Shown: positions 1-8,031 of the stretch, piece after piece
How the letters are laid out: every line of letters begins with the position of its first letter
How positions within the stretch are numbered: the stretch's first letter is position 1
Assembly (NCBI GenBank): GCA_902622665.1
Contig: CACNQV010000006.1
Span: forward strand, 1 to 58,466
Direction of reading: 5' to 3'
DNA: 58,466 bases
Source: an uncultured Candidatus Actinomarina sp.
GTDB lineage: Bacteria > Actinomycetota > Acidimicrobiia > Actinomarinales > Actinomarinaceae
The notes under the pieces: generated by a model
Seen by the model: the letters and a program-made list of their open reading frames with translations, nothing else
The model's database searches: none
Told to the model about the DNA's origin: nothing
Position numbers and translations under genes: made by a program

Positions 1-309
1 GTTGGCGAGTTTATGATTCTTATGGGTAGTTACAATACTTATAAAGTTCTTACATCATTTGCAGCTTTTGGGGTTGTTTTAGCAGCTATCTACATGCTTT
101 GGGCTTATCAAAGAATGTTTACAGGCCCAATCAAACATGAAGAAAATGAAACCCTTAATGATCTCAACTCTCGAGAAACTGCTTCAATAGCCCCTTTGGT
201 ATTATTGATGCTGTTTATTGGTATTTATCCGAATTTTATTGAAAGTTTTGTAATTCAAGAAGCTAGCTTATTAAGTGAGATAATTGCAATGTTCACGGAG
301 TTAAAATGA
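1..309 (+). CDS. nuoM: NADH-quinone oxidoreductase subunit M, C-terminal part (first copy)
   Basis: The frame is open from the first base, so the gene is cut by the window edge and only about the last 102 residues are visible. They begin with the GEFMIL motif that follows the discontinuous transmembrane helix of NuoM and contain two more hydrophobic helices with a polar loop between them. NuoM is an antiporter-like, proton-pumping membrane subunit of complex I. The stop overlaps the nuoN start (ATGA), so the two are translationally coupled. A different, complete nuoM lies at 22940, so this belongs to a second complex I cluster extending off the left edge. Confidence 0.85.
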   Translation, partial: VGEFMILMGSYNTYKVLTSFAAFGVVLAAIYMLWAYQRMFTGPIKHEENETLNDLNSRETASIAPLVLLMLFIGIYPNFIESFVIQEASLLSEIIAMFTELK

Positions 310-1778
310 GTTCAATTTCTGAGTTTTTAGGTATTAATTACATAGTCATTGCTCCTACACTAGCATTACTTTTAACAGTCATAGTATTGTTGTTTTGCAC
401 AATAACTATCTCAACACCAATGTACGTAAAAAAATATGTTTCATTTGTTGGAATTTTATTAACGTTATTCACAATCTTTTTAAAGTTTGGATTATTTTTT
501 ACAGACGGAGTCTCTTCGTACTTCTCAGAAAAAATTCTTCTTGATGAATTCGCACTTGTTGGAAACGTACTAATTGGTCTCGTGTTACTTTTTACTTTCA
601 ACTCATTCTGGCAAACTTCAGAGATGATAGAAAATAAAACTACTGAAGCCTTAATTCTTGTTTTAATGTCTGCCTCTGGCTTTTTGCTAATGGTAGATTC
701 AGAAAACTTCATAATGTTGTTCATAGGTCTAGAAATTGGTTCAATTAGTTTATATGCCTTAGCAGGACTTAACAGAGGCGATCAATTAAGTAACGAGGCT
801 GCTTTGAAATATTTTTTGCTTGGCTCTTTAGCTTCCTGCATATTTGTTTATGGAATTGCATTAGCTTACATCTCATTATCAATAACTGGAGTATTTGATA
901 CAAGTATTGCAATTAATTATATTGGCCCTGAAAATGTTCCATTGACAACATTTATTGGACTTATATTAATAACAGTTGGTTTACTATTCAAAGTTGCTGC
1001 TGCCCCCTTCCAAGCATGGGCACCAGATGTATATCAAGGATCGCCGACTGGATATGTTGGGTATATGGCTACTGTTGCAAAAGCAGCATCTTTTATTGTT
1101 CTTGCAAGGCTTGTTGCAGTTTCTCTGTCATTTATAATTGATCAATTTGATTTATTCTTTGGGGCAGTTGTAATTTTATCTGTATTAGCTGGAGCTTTGT
1201 TCGCAACAAATCAGACTGATTTAAAAAGATTGATTGCTTATAGTGGTGTTATTCAATCAGGCTTTATACTCTCTGGAATATCTTCAGGCGTCTATGGAGT
1301 AAGTGCTTCGATTTTTTATTTGATCACTTATATCATTCAATTAATTGGGATCTTTACTATATTTTCAATAATCAGTGGACAGTTAAGTTCAGATTTTCAG
1401 ATATCTAATATTTCGGGATTATTCAAAGAAAACAAATATATAACAATTACTTTTTCTATATTTATGCTCGGACTTGCAGGACTTCCACTAACAAGTGGAT
1501 TTGTTTCGAAGTTTATTTTGATAACTAATCTTTGGTCATACGAGAGGTATATATTAGTGACTGTTTTGATGCTAACTACAGTCGCAGGTTTTTACTTTTA
1601 TTTACGACCTATTTGGGTAGCTGCTGTAGAAAAAACAGAAAATGCGGTTGAAAGAATACAGGTAAAAAATTCAGATAAATTATTACTTGGAATATTGGCT
1701 GCTTTAACTATCTATTTTGGATTACTTCCAAATACCTTAGTTAACATAACTCGTTGGATGGTTGAGGGATATCTTTAA
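306..1778 (+). CDS. nuoN: NADH-quinone oxidoreductase subunit N (first copy)
   Basis: 490 residues, about 14 hydrophobic helices, normal length for NuoN, an antiporter-like proton-translocating subunit of complex I. Recognisable blocks are the GLEIGSISLYALAG motif near residue 140, FKVAAAPFQAWAPDVYQG near 230 and the conserved TDLKRLIAYSGVIQSGF near 305. The ATG overlaps the nuoM stop. It is clearly diverged from the nuoN at 24511 (for example ATNQTDLKRL here, ALQQTNPVRL there), so it is a paralogue from another operon and not a recent duplicate. Confidence 0.95.
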   Translation: MSSISEFLGINYIVIAPTLALLLTVIVLLFCTITISTPMYVKKYVSFVGILLTLFTIFLKFGLFFTDGVSSYFSEKILLDEFALVGNVLIGLVLLFTFNSFWQTSEMIENKTTEALILVLMSASGFLLMVDSENFIMLFIGLEIGSISLYALAGLNRGDQLSNEAALKYFLLGSLASCIFVYGIALAYISLSITGVFDTSIAINYIGPENVPLTTFIGLILITVGLLFKVAAAPFQAWAPDVYQGSPTGYVGYMATVAKAASFIVLARLVAVSLSFIIDQFDLFFGAVVILSVLAGALFATNQTDLKRLIAYSGVIQSGFILSGISSGVYGVSASIFYLITYIIQLIGIFTIFSIISGQLSSDFQISNISGLFKENKYITITFSIFMLGLAGLPLTSGFVSKFILITNLWSYERYILVTVLMLTTVAGFYFYLRPIWVAAVEKTENAVERIQVKNSDKLLLGILAALTIYFGLLPNTLVNITRWMVEGYL

Positions 1779-1912
1779 TGTTCACCAAAATAATTCCACC
1801 AACTAGTCTTTATCATCAGGGCGGTTGGGATGAAATGCTAATGTTTTTAATACCGGCCTTACTTTTAACTTGGTTAAGAAATAAACAAAAAAATGAAAAA
1901 TCTGAGGAATAA
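1778..1912 (+). CDS. Small single-helix membrane protein coupled to nuoN
   Basis: 44 residues, too short for a usual ORF list. Its ATG shares a base with the nuoN stop (TAATG), which suggests translational coupling and supports it being a real gene. A short N-terminal part with a YHQGGWDE motif is followed by one hydrophobic helix (about residues 20-33, MLMFLIPALLLTWL) and a charged KNEKSEE tail. Family not recognised. It could be an accessory or assembly peptide of the complex I cluster, or an unrelated membrane micro-protein; position is the only functional hint. Confidence 0.55.
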   Translation: MFTKIIPPTSLYHQGGWDEMLMFLIPALLLTWLRNKQKNEKSEE

Positions 1913-1949
1913 TTTATTCTTTTTGAATTTTTCATTTTAAAATAAGCAT

Positions 1950-2663
1950 GTGATTGAAATTAAAGATCTCACTATGAGATACAAAAACGGAAAAGGCGTT
2001 GGAGATATAAATATCTCTGTTGATAATGGCGAGGTTAAAGGGCTTCTTGGTCCTAACGGGGCTGGAAAATCTACAACAATGAGAAGTCTTATGGGATTTT
2101 TGATGCCCTCTGAAGGTTCACTTTCAGTTGAGGGAATTGATACAATTGAAAATCCTGTTGAGGCAAAGAAAATAATAGGCTATTTACCTGGAGATCCTCA
2201 ACTTCCACAAAATTTAAACTCTAAGTCACTATTTAAACTTGGTGCGGATATGAGAGGTCAATCAATTGATTATGCTATGGAATTAGCAGAAAAGTTTGAA
2301 TTGGAGGTTGATCAAACTCTCAAAGAATTATCTAAAGGTAACAGACAAAAAGTTGCATTGATACTGGCTGTACTTCATAAGCCAAAGGCATTAATTTTAG
2401 ATGAACCAACTTCAGGCCTAGACCCCTTTCATCAAAGAACTTTTTTTGAAATTGTAAAAGAATTTGCTAATAATGGTGCAGCAATACTTTTATCATCACA
2501 TATTATTTCTGAGGTTGAAAAAGTTGCTGACTCGATGGCTGTTTTAAGAGAAGGTGCAAAAGTATATGATGAAACATATGAGACATTTTTAAATAAAGCA
2601 AAAGAAGAAGGGCAAGATTTAGAAGATGCTTTTTTTACATTCTATGAAAGAAGAGAGGGATAA
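1950..2663 (+). CDS. ABC-2 type transporter, ATP-binding protein
   Basis: 237 residues. Walker A GPNGAGKST lies near residue 36, the signature is a variant LSKGNRQK near 126, and Walker B ALILDEPTSGLDP follows near 148, then an H-loop (LLSSHI). This is the layout of the DrrA/CcmA-like ATPases that power ABC-2 exporters. The start is GTG at 1950; the ATG two bases earlier runs straight into a stop. The stop overlaps the next gene, which encodes the membrane partner. Substrate cannot be inferred. Confidence 0.9.
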   Translation: MIEIKDLTMRYKNGKGVGDINISVDNGEVKGLLGPNGAGKSTTMRSLMGFLMPSEGSLSVEGIDTIENPVEAKKIIGYLPGDPQLPQNLNSKSLFKLGADMRGQSIDYAMELAEKFELEVDQTLKELSKGNRQKVALILAVLHKPKALILDEPTSGLDPFHQRTFFEIVKEFANNGAAILLSSHIISEVEKVADSMAVLREGAKVYDETYETFLNKAKEEGQDLEDAFFTFYERREG

Positions 2664-3487
2664 TGTTTAATTATTTCAAATATATGATTACAGTTCCAAG
2701 AAAATTTATTTTAAATTGGGCAATTTCTGGAGGAGTTTACTTATTAATACTTCCACTAGCTTTTGCAAATTCAAGTGTAGAAAGTTTGCTTATTGACACA
2801 CAAAGAGAAGCTTTTAGAGGAATGTCAGAAAATGAAACAATGATGAATTTATTGGGAATTCAGGATTGGGACAATGTTTTTACGTTAGAAGGAATGGTAA
2901 CAACTTATTTCTTAGTACCATTTGTTCCACTTTTAATTGGCACTGCCACAATAATTCTTTTAAATAAATTAGGTTCAAAAGCAGAAGAGGATGGGACTTT
3001 CGAATTTGTTGCTGCTTTACCAATGACAAGAACTTCTGTGTATTTAACACAATCAATTGTTGCTGTTTTATTCGGTTTATTTGTAACTTTTGCATGGACA
3101 AATATTATGTTTATTCCAATTGCAACTATGGAACTTAGTCAAACACTTGATTATGTTCCACTTATGAAAGCAACACTTCAAGCCGCTTTGGCTGGGGTTA
3201 CTTTTGGTGCACTAGGATTTGCGCTTGGAGCATTTACTGGAAAATCTTCAATGGCTTGGGCTTTTGGTGGAGGCTTAATGGCATTTGAATATTTAACTAA
3301 CTCTCTAGCTGGAACAAATGATTTCTTTAAATGGTTTGATGACAATCTTTCATCTTTTGGAGCATATGGCAATCCTTACCAAGATGGTTTATTTGCAGAA
3401 GACATATTGCTTGTAATAGGAAAAATAGCAATATTTTTGATAATAGGATTTGTAGGTTTCAGAAATAGATCTTTAAATCTTAGATAA
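2663..3487 (+). CDS. ABC-2 type transporter, permease protein
   Basis: 274 residues with about six hydrophobic helices and a large extracytoplasmic loop after the first helix (roughly residues 36-80). The architecture fits an ABC-2 family exporter permease that works with the ATPase encoded immediately upstream and coupled to it by overlap. The region around residues 105-125 (EEDGTFEFVAALPMTRT) resembles the cytosolic coupling segment of these permeases. Exported substrate unknown: drug, lipid or peptide export are all possible. Confidence 0.8.
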   Translation: MFNYFKYMITVPRKFILNWAISGGVYLLILPLAFANSSVESLLIDTQREAFRGMSENETMMNLLGIQDWDNVFTLEGMVTTYFLVPFVPLLIGTATIILLNKLGSKAEEDGTFEFVAALPMTRTSVYLTQSIVAVLFGLFVTFAWTNIMFIPIATMELSQTLDYVPLMKATLQAALAGVTFGALGFALGAFTGKSSMAWAFGGGLMAFEYLTNSLAGTNDFFKWFDDNLSSFGAYGNPYQDGLFAEDILLVIGKIAIFLIIGFVGFRNRSLNLR

Positions 3488-3527
3488 ACAATTCCCTACA
3501 AAAATTTAATCTACTTAATATATATGT

Positions 3528-3965
3528 ATGCCAAATTTTTCAAGAACAGTAACAGTCAGCTCAGACATTGATTCTGCTTTTGAATTTTTATCAGATTTTA
3601 GAAATTTAGAAAAATGGGCTGAAGGTGATGAAGGTGAACTTATAACCAAAGAACCATTAAGACAAGGATCAGTATTCAGAGTTAATACACACTTTAATAA
3701 CAAGCCAAGACAATACAATTATGAGATTATTGAATGGGGTCCGCCACTCAGAGTTTCCTTACAAGCCTCAACTTCAATTTTTACAATTGTTGATACTATA
3801 TTTTTATCAGCTAACTCAAAAGGCACAGAGGTAACATACTCTGTAGATATTAATTACAAATTTCCTTTTTTTATTATTGGTATTTTTGTTGGAATTATAT
3901 TTAACAAAATAATGGATAAGCAAATTAAAAATTTAGAGGCAGTTCTTGGTCCGGTACAAGACTAG
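3528..3965 (+). CDS. SRPBCC (START/polyketide cyclase-like) family protein
   Basis: 145 residues. The opening (FSRTVTVSSDIDSAFEFLSDFRNLEKW) has the beta strand, helix and W pattern of the SRPBCC/Bet v1 fold that binds a small hydrophobic ligand. A more hydrophobic stretch near residues 107-125 is compatible with the long C-terminal helix or with membrane contact. Cytosolic unless that stretch inserts. Ligand and role are not predictable. The end overlaps the next gene by 20 bases. Confidence 0.7.
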   Translation: MPNFSRTVTVSSDIDSAFEFLSDFRNLEKWAEGDEGELITKEPLRQGSVFRVNTHFNNKPRQYNYEIIEWGPPLRVSLQASTSIFTIVDTIFLSANSKGTEVTYSVDINYKFPFFIIGIFVGIIFNKIMDKQIKNLEAVLGPVQD

Positions 3966-4479
3966 CTTTCTAGTTTTAATTTTATTTTTTTCTGTAAGTT
4001 GCCAGGCAGAACAGGAGAGTAATGTGACTGTTGAATATGGAGAGTTTCCAGAAATAAGTGGTAGAGATTTAAACAAAAGGGACAAAATCGTTCCAGATGA
4101 TTTTGTAGATAAAAATTTAATTATTATTGTTGCTTTTCAACAGTGGCATCAACCATTGGTTGATGAATCAATTACATTATTAGAAAAAACTGGATTTGGC
4201 GATACACATAATATAATCGAGGTTCCCACCGTACAAAAAAGCTCAAAATTATTTGAAGTTTATTTAGACGGAATCATGCGTGCAGGAATTAGAGATGACA
4301 GAATAAGAGATAGAACAATTACTGCTTATGTTGATCTAAATCAATTCCTAGAAAATTTAGAAATACCTTCAAACGAGACAATATATTGGTTTTTGGTTGA
4401 AAAAGATTCAAGAAATATCCTGACAAGAGGATACGGTATAATTGATGAGGAAGATTTAGATTTAATAAATTCTTTTTAG
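3946..4479 (+). CDS. Predicted lipoprotein of unknown function
   Basis: 177 residues from a TTG start that overlaps the end of the SRPBCC gene. A short basic start, a hydrophobic core and the lipobox FSVSC (Cys about residue 19) predict export and lipid anchoring. The body has a core strand (IIIVAFQQW) and an ordered alpha/beta pattern vaguely like a thioredoxin-type fold, but no CxxC or peroxidatic Cys, so redox activity is not supported. Family not recognised. It converges on the CopD-like gene, with the two 3' ends overlapping by 4 bases. Confidence 0.65.
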   Translation: MVRYKTSFLVLILFFSVSCQAEQESNVTVEYGEFPEISGRDLNKRDKIVPDDFVDKNLIIIVAFQQWHQPLVDESITLLEKTGFGDTHNIIEVPTVQKSSKLFEVYLDGIMRAGIRDDRIRDRTITAYVDLNQFLENLEIPSNETIYWFLVEKDSRNILTRGYGIIDEEDLDLINSF

Positions 4480-4856
4480 ATATAAATTGTTGTTAAGTAA
4501 ACAGCAACTAATGCAAGTAAAAGCATTACACCATTAATTGCACCTCTAAGAGCTGCACTCATATTTGTTGCAAAACTATGAAATGCAATGACAGCACCAG
4601 CTAGAAGTAAAATTCCAATTTCTAAATTCCAATTGGCAGTTGAATCACTCACAGTTGATGAAATTCCTACCCCAGAAATTACAGTTATAACATAAGAAAT
4701 AGATGAAATTTTACTGAAAGAAACACGCAAGACTCCTGTTGTGTTTCTTGTCGGATCATACTTATTAATTCTCGGAGCAAAAACTGCCCATGTAACCATA
4801 GATCCTAACCAAATTGATAATCCAACCACATGTATGAACTTTAAAATTACTTCCAT
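4476..4856 (-). CDS. CopD-like four-helix membrane protein
   Basis: 126 residues with four hydrophobic helices. The first carries the HVVGLSIWLGSMVTW pattern seen in CopD/DUF2269-like membrane proteins, where the helix-1 histidine is thought to help bind heme or metal. The start was set at the ATG at 4856 (MEVILKFIHVV); a longer in-frame start at 4925 would overlap the divergent oxidoreductase gene and adds residues unlike the family. No copper partner (CopC) lies nearby, so copper import is not supported. Confidence 0.65.
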   Translation of the reverse strand: MEVILKFIHVVGLSIWLGSMVTWAVFAPRINKYDPTRNTTGVLRVSFSKISSISYVITVISGVGISSTVSDSTANWNLEIGILLLAGAVIAFHSFATNMSAALRGAINGVMLLLALVAVYLTTIYI

Positions 4857-4898
4857 AAAAAAAAGACTACCACTGTTTAATTCTTTTATGATATTTAT

Positions 4899-5894
4899 AT
4901 GAAGGAATATAAAGCATGGGTTCAAAATACTGTTTCTCCTTTCACAAATCTAGAATTTTCTTTTATGGAATATCCTAAATTAGGTCAAGAAGAGTTAATT
5001 ATTGAAACAAAAGCAGCGACGTTAAATTTTGCTGATCTTCTTCTTTCGAGCGGCATGTATCAATCTAATCCAAGACTACCATTTGTTCCCGGTTTTGAAG
5101 TTGCCGGTTATGTAAAAGAATGTTCTTCGGATAGTAATTTTACCATTGGGGATAGGGTAGTTGCTGCTACAACAGTTTTTAGATCTGGTAGACATGGGAG
5201 CTTTGGAGAAATTTGTGTAGCTTCAGAAAACTTAACATACAAACTTCCAGAAAATGTATCTTTTGAAGACGGAGCAGCAATATTAATGTCATATTTAACA
5301 TCTGATTTTGCTTTACACCGCAGAGCTCAAATAAAGCCTAACGAATTAATAATGATAAATGCTGCTGCAGGTGGAGTTGGACTTGCTGCTGTTCAACTTG
5401 CCAAAATATCAGGAGCAAGAGTTATTGCTGCTGTTGGTTCTGAGGAAAAAAAAGAACTGATAAAACAATTTGGTCCAGAGTTAGTAATTAATTATCAAGA
5501 AGAAAATGTAAATGAGATTATAGAGGGTGTATTTGGCAAAAGGCCTCTGGACATATTATACGATCAAGTTGGTGGAGATGCGTACCAGCAAGGCATTAGA
5601 CTCTTAGGATCTGAGGGTAGGGCTCTTATTGTTGGATTTGCAAGTGGCAATATACCTTCACAGATTCTTAGTTATCTATTGGTTAAGAATATTTCAATAA
5701 TGGGAGTATTTATGATAAGTTTTGAAAATAATGACAGAGAGTATCTTAAGAAAAGAATGGATTTAATTTTTGATTTATTTATTAATCAACAAATAGAACC
5801 AATTTATAAAACAATAAAATTCGATGAGATTATCAATTATTTAGATTTAATTGGTAGCAGGAAAACAGTTGGAAGAATAGTTGCTCTTAGATAG
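4899..5894 (+). CDS. NADPH:quinone oxidoreductase, zinc-independent MDR family
   Basis: 331 residues. The N-terminal GroES-like domain is followed by a Rossmann domain with the nucleotide-binding AAAGGVGLAAVQLAK motif near residue 152, typical of Qor-type medium-chain reductases. The zinc ligands of alcohol dehydrogenases are absent, as expected for quinone or enone reductases that use NADPH. Probably cytosolic reduction of quinones or reactive carbonyls. It starts 42 bases from the divergent CopD-like gene and lies 33 bases ahead of tdk, perhaps cotranscribed with it. Confidence 0.85.
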   Translation: MKEYKAWVQNTVSPFTNLEFSFMEYPKLGQEELIIETKAATLNFADLLLSSGMYQSNPRLPFVPGFEVAGYVKECSSDSNFTIGDRVVAATTVFRSGRHGSFGEICVASENLTYKLPENVSFEDGAAILMSYLTSDFALHRRAQIKPNELIMINAAAGGVGLAAVQLAKISGARVIAAVGSEEKKELIKQFGPELVINYQEENVNEIIEGVFGKRPLDILYDQVGGDAYQQGIRLLGSEGRALIVGFASGNIPSQILSYLLVKNISIMGVFMISFENNDREYLKKRMDLIFDLFINQQIEPIYKTIKFDEIINYLDLIGSRKTVGRIVALR

Positions 5895-5926
5895 CAACAA
5901 AAAATTAAATAACTAATATATAAACA

Positions 5927-6529
5927 ATGGCAAAATTATATTTTTATTATGCAGCAATGAATGCTGGAAAAAGCACTACGCTACTTCAGTCTGCACACAA
6001 TTACGAAGAACGAGATATGAGAACTTTAATGTTTACACCAAAATTAGATGACAGATTTGGAGAAGGAAAAATTGCTTCAAGAATTGGTTTAGATAGAGAT
6101 TGTGAAATATTTACAGCTGATGATGACCTTTATGTTTGGACTGCACATGAACATCAAAGAGATAAAGTCTCGTGTGTGCTTGTTGATGAGTCACAATTTC
6201 TTAGCCCAAAACAAGTACTTCAACTATCACTTGTTGTGGATAAGTTAAAAATTCCAGTTCTCTGCTATGGTTTAAGAACAGATTTTCGTGGCGAACCCTT
6301 TCCAGGTAGCGTTTACTTATTAGCGTGGGCCGATGAAATGACAGAAATAAAAACTATTTGTAAATCTGGTAAAAAGGCAACGATGAACGCAAGATTAGAT
6401 GAAAACGGCAATAGAGTCACTGAGGGAGATCAAATTTCTATAGGATTAAACTATGAAGCCCAAGCAAGAGATGTTTTTGAGTTAGACAAAGTTTCACCTA
6501 TTGGTTATCAAATACCCGAAGCTAATTAA
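5927..6529 (+). CDS. tdk: Thymidine kinase, type II
   Basis: 200 residues. The P-loop [12 protein letters not shown] near residue 9, the VDESQF Walker B block near 86 and the lasso region ([15 protein letters not shown]) identify a type II thymidine kinase, which phosphorylates thymidine for the salvage route to dTTP. The structural zinc site looks lost: the usual C-x-C-G is C145-K-S147-G and the later Cys/His pair is replaced in the segment ending FELDK. The fold remains otherwise complete. Confidence 0.92.
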   Translation: MAKLYFYYAAMNAGKSTTLLQSAHNYEERDMRTLMFTPKLDDRFGEGKIASRIGLDRDCEIFTADDDLYVWTAHEHQRDKVSCVLVDESQFLSPKQVLQLSLVVDKLKIPVLCYGLRTDFRGEPFPGSVYLLAWADEMTEIKTICKSGKKATMNARLDENGNRVTEGDQISIGLNYEAQARDVFELDKVSPIGYQIPEAN

Positions 6530-6530
6530 T

Positions 6531-7013
6531 TTAAGAACTACTTTCGAGTGGTGGTTCTGGCCTTGTTGCTAGCCAAGTACAAAGCGCAATTCCAAATGTA
6601 CCAAATATTAAATCGCCTACAAGTGAAAAAACAAAATAGATTGTTACTGCAAAAGTAGGGACAATCATTGATATTGCAAGTTTTTTTGCTCTTCTAGAAA
6701 GCCCTTTATAAGTTTGCCAATTTAAAATTATTGGGCCAAAAATTCTATGATTTTCTAACCAGTGAGTAAATTTTTCTGAACATTTAGAAAATGCCCATGC
6801 TGCAATCAATATAAAAACTGTTGTTGGCAAACCTGGAATGACTATTCCAACATATCCAAGTGAAAGTGAAAGAATACCAATTGTAAAAAATATTGGTTTA
6901 TGAATTTTTTCAAAAAATTTAGGAAAAAATTTGTAAAGAATTATAAATAAAAATATTCCACCACCTATATAGCTAAAAAGTTCATAAGGTATGTTTGATA
7001 TAAATTCTCTCAT
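6531..7013 (-). CDS. DUF454 (YbaN-like) inner membrane protein
   Basis: 160 residues with four to five hydrophobic helices. The block GYVGIVIPGLPTTVFILIA and the following WAFSKCSEKFTHWLENH match the DUF454/YbaN family, whose function is not established; in some Proteobacteria it sits near heme-uptake genes. It converges on tdk with one base between the stops. An N-terminal helix of about 25 residues precedes the usual family start. Downstream of the DtxR-family gene in the same direction, so it could share its transcript. Confidence 0.8.
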   Translation of the reverse strand: MREFISNIPYELFSYIGGGIFLFIILYKFFPKFFEKIHKPIFFTIGILSLSLGYVGIVIPGLPTTVFILIAAWAFSKCSEKFTHWLENHRIFGPIILNWQTYKGLSRRAKKLAISMIVPTFAVTIYFVFSLVGDLIFGTFGIALCTWLATRPEPPLESSS

Positions 7014-7051
7014 TTTAAGTTTTAAGTAATATTGGTTTTACCATAGTTTAT

Positions 7052-7738
7052 TTAACTTACAAAAACTCTTTTAGCTATAAATTTATCTAATCCAAAAAAT
7101 TGATCTTTATTAATACTTACAGTTATTGAGTATTCATTTGAATCAGATATAAATATCTTATTACCGGGTAAAATATTATTTTTTTGTAAGAAAGTTATTA
7201 TCGAACTATCTTTTTTTAGCTCTTCGGAAATTTTAATGATTGAATATTTTTTATTAGTTTTAACATTGTAAAGTTTGTCCATTGGTCCCTCAAAATAGTT
7301 TGAATAAGGAATTGGATTTCCAAATGGTCCTGTTTTTGGATTACCAAGTATTTTTAACATCGCATCTTCAGTAATTGAACTTAAAACATTTTCCCACTTT
7401 TTTGTTTCAAAATAGACTTTTTCCCAGGGTAAATCGAGAACTTCTGTGAGAAATCTTTCGATTATCCGATGCCTTCTAGCAATCATTTTTGCAAGATAGT
7501 CGCCTTTTTTTGTTAATTTTAATTCATCTGTGAATTCTACAAGACCACTGTTTTGCATTCTTCCTATTACTTGGGATACATTAGCCCTGCTAAATCCGAG
7601 CCAATCAGCGACGCGTGTTTGCTTTACTTCTATCCCAGCTTCGTTTAAATGAAAAATAGCTTCAGCGTGTGAATAAAAAGAATTAGGCAATTTTTCTATC
7701 TCACGCTCTATAAAAACATTTGGATTATTATTACTCAT
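7052..7738 (-). CDS. DtxR/IdeR-family transcriptional regulator with altered metal ligands
   Basis: 228 residues in the family order: an N-terminal winged helix (about 20-80, recognition segment SRANVSQVIGRMQ), a dimerisation domain with the family block GPFGNPIP at 137-144, and a C-terminal FeoA/SH3-like domain (about 155-228). Against IdeR, H79 and E83 are kept (H90, E94) but H98 becomes Y109, C102 becomes K113, H106 becomes N117 and M10 becomes S23; E105 is kept (E116). So most of the activating metal site is gone. Neighbours (hemH, fbpABC) point to iron or heme control. A palindrome lies just upstream of its start. Confidence 0.88.
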   Translation of the reverse strand: MSNNNPNVFIEREIEKLPNSFYSHAEAIFHLNEAGIEVKQTRVADWLGFSRANVSQVIGRMQNSGLVEFTDELKLTKKGDYLAKMIARRHRIIERFLTEVLDLPWEKVYFETKKWENVLSSITEDAMLKILGNPKTGPFGNPIPYSNYFEGPMDKLYNVKTNKKYSIIKISEELKKDSSIITFLQKNNILPGNKIFISDSNEYSITVSINKDQFFGLDKFIAKRVFVS

Positions 7739-7747
7739 TAATTCTAT

Positions 7748-7763
7748 GTTAATAGTAATTAAC
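7748..7763. promoter_or_regulatory. Candidate operator upstream of the DtxR-family gene
   Basis: On the minus strand it reads GTTAATTACTATTAAC, a perfect 6-bp inverted repeat around a 4-base spacer, with a -10-like TACTAT inside. It ends 9 bases before the start codon of the regulator. A copy with 15 of 16 bases identical lies before the iron-binding protein gene at 9118. The likely reading is an autoregulatory operator overlapping the promoter; binding by this regulator is inference. Confidence 0.55.
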
Positions 7764-7779
7764 GGATTATGTTAAAAAT

Positions 7780-7875
7780 TTAGAAAGCTGGACATCCAAC
7801 TGCAAAAGTTAATCCAAAAAAAAGAAACCAAATAATTGGTTCATACTTTCTAACAAGTTTTGGATCTTTTTGCAC
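7780..7875 (-). CDS. Possible micro-protein with one membrane helix and a CP motif
   Basis: 31 residues from a GTG start (33 from a TTG at 7881). A basic N-terminal part (QKDPKLVRKYEP) precedes a hydrophobic helix (IIWFLFFGLTFAVG) and ends in CPAF. It lies upstream of the DtxR-family gene on the same strand, in the only gene-poor stretch of the window. No clear ribosome binding site, so it may be chance. The topology and charge pattern are nevertheless protein-like. Confidence 0.3.
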   Translation of the reverse strand: MQKDPKLVRKYEPIIWFLFFGLTFAVGCPAF

Positions 7876-7911
7876 TAACAATATTCTAGTATTTAATGTA
7901 TAATAAATAAA

Positions 7912-8031
7912 ATGATGTGTCCCTATGCTTATGTTCTAGCTGGCTTTATGTGGTTTGTTCGCAATGGTGGCAAATTTGTAGTTAGGTCATTAAATTTTAG
8001 AAAACTAGCTAGGTCAGCAAGTCTCAATTAA
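7912..8031 (+). CDS. Possible micro-protein starting MMCPYAY
   Basis: 39 residues, with a Cys-Pro pair at residues 3-4, a short hydrophobic segment (about 5-17) and a basic C-terminal half. Its last 18 bases are antisense to the end of hemH. No good ribosome binding site was seen. Reported because it shares the Cys-Pro feature with the opposite-strand micro-ORF at 7780 and lies beside ferrochelatase; existence is doubtful. Confidence 0.25.
   Translation: MMCPYAYVLAGFMWFVRNGGKFVVRSLNFRKLARSASLN

Noticed and set aside
338-724. 128-residue minus-strand ORF opposite nuoN
   Set aside because: It is antisense to a clear membrane subunit gene, has no family features and owes its length to AT-rich codon use on the other strand.
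4857-4925. Longer start for the CopD-like gene
   Set aside because: It would overlap the divergent oxidoreductase gene and adds residues unlike the family; MEVILKFIHVV is the natural start.
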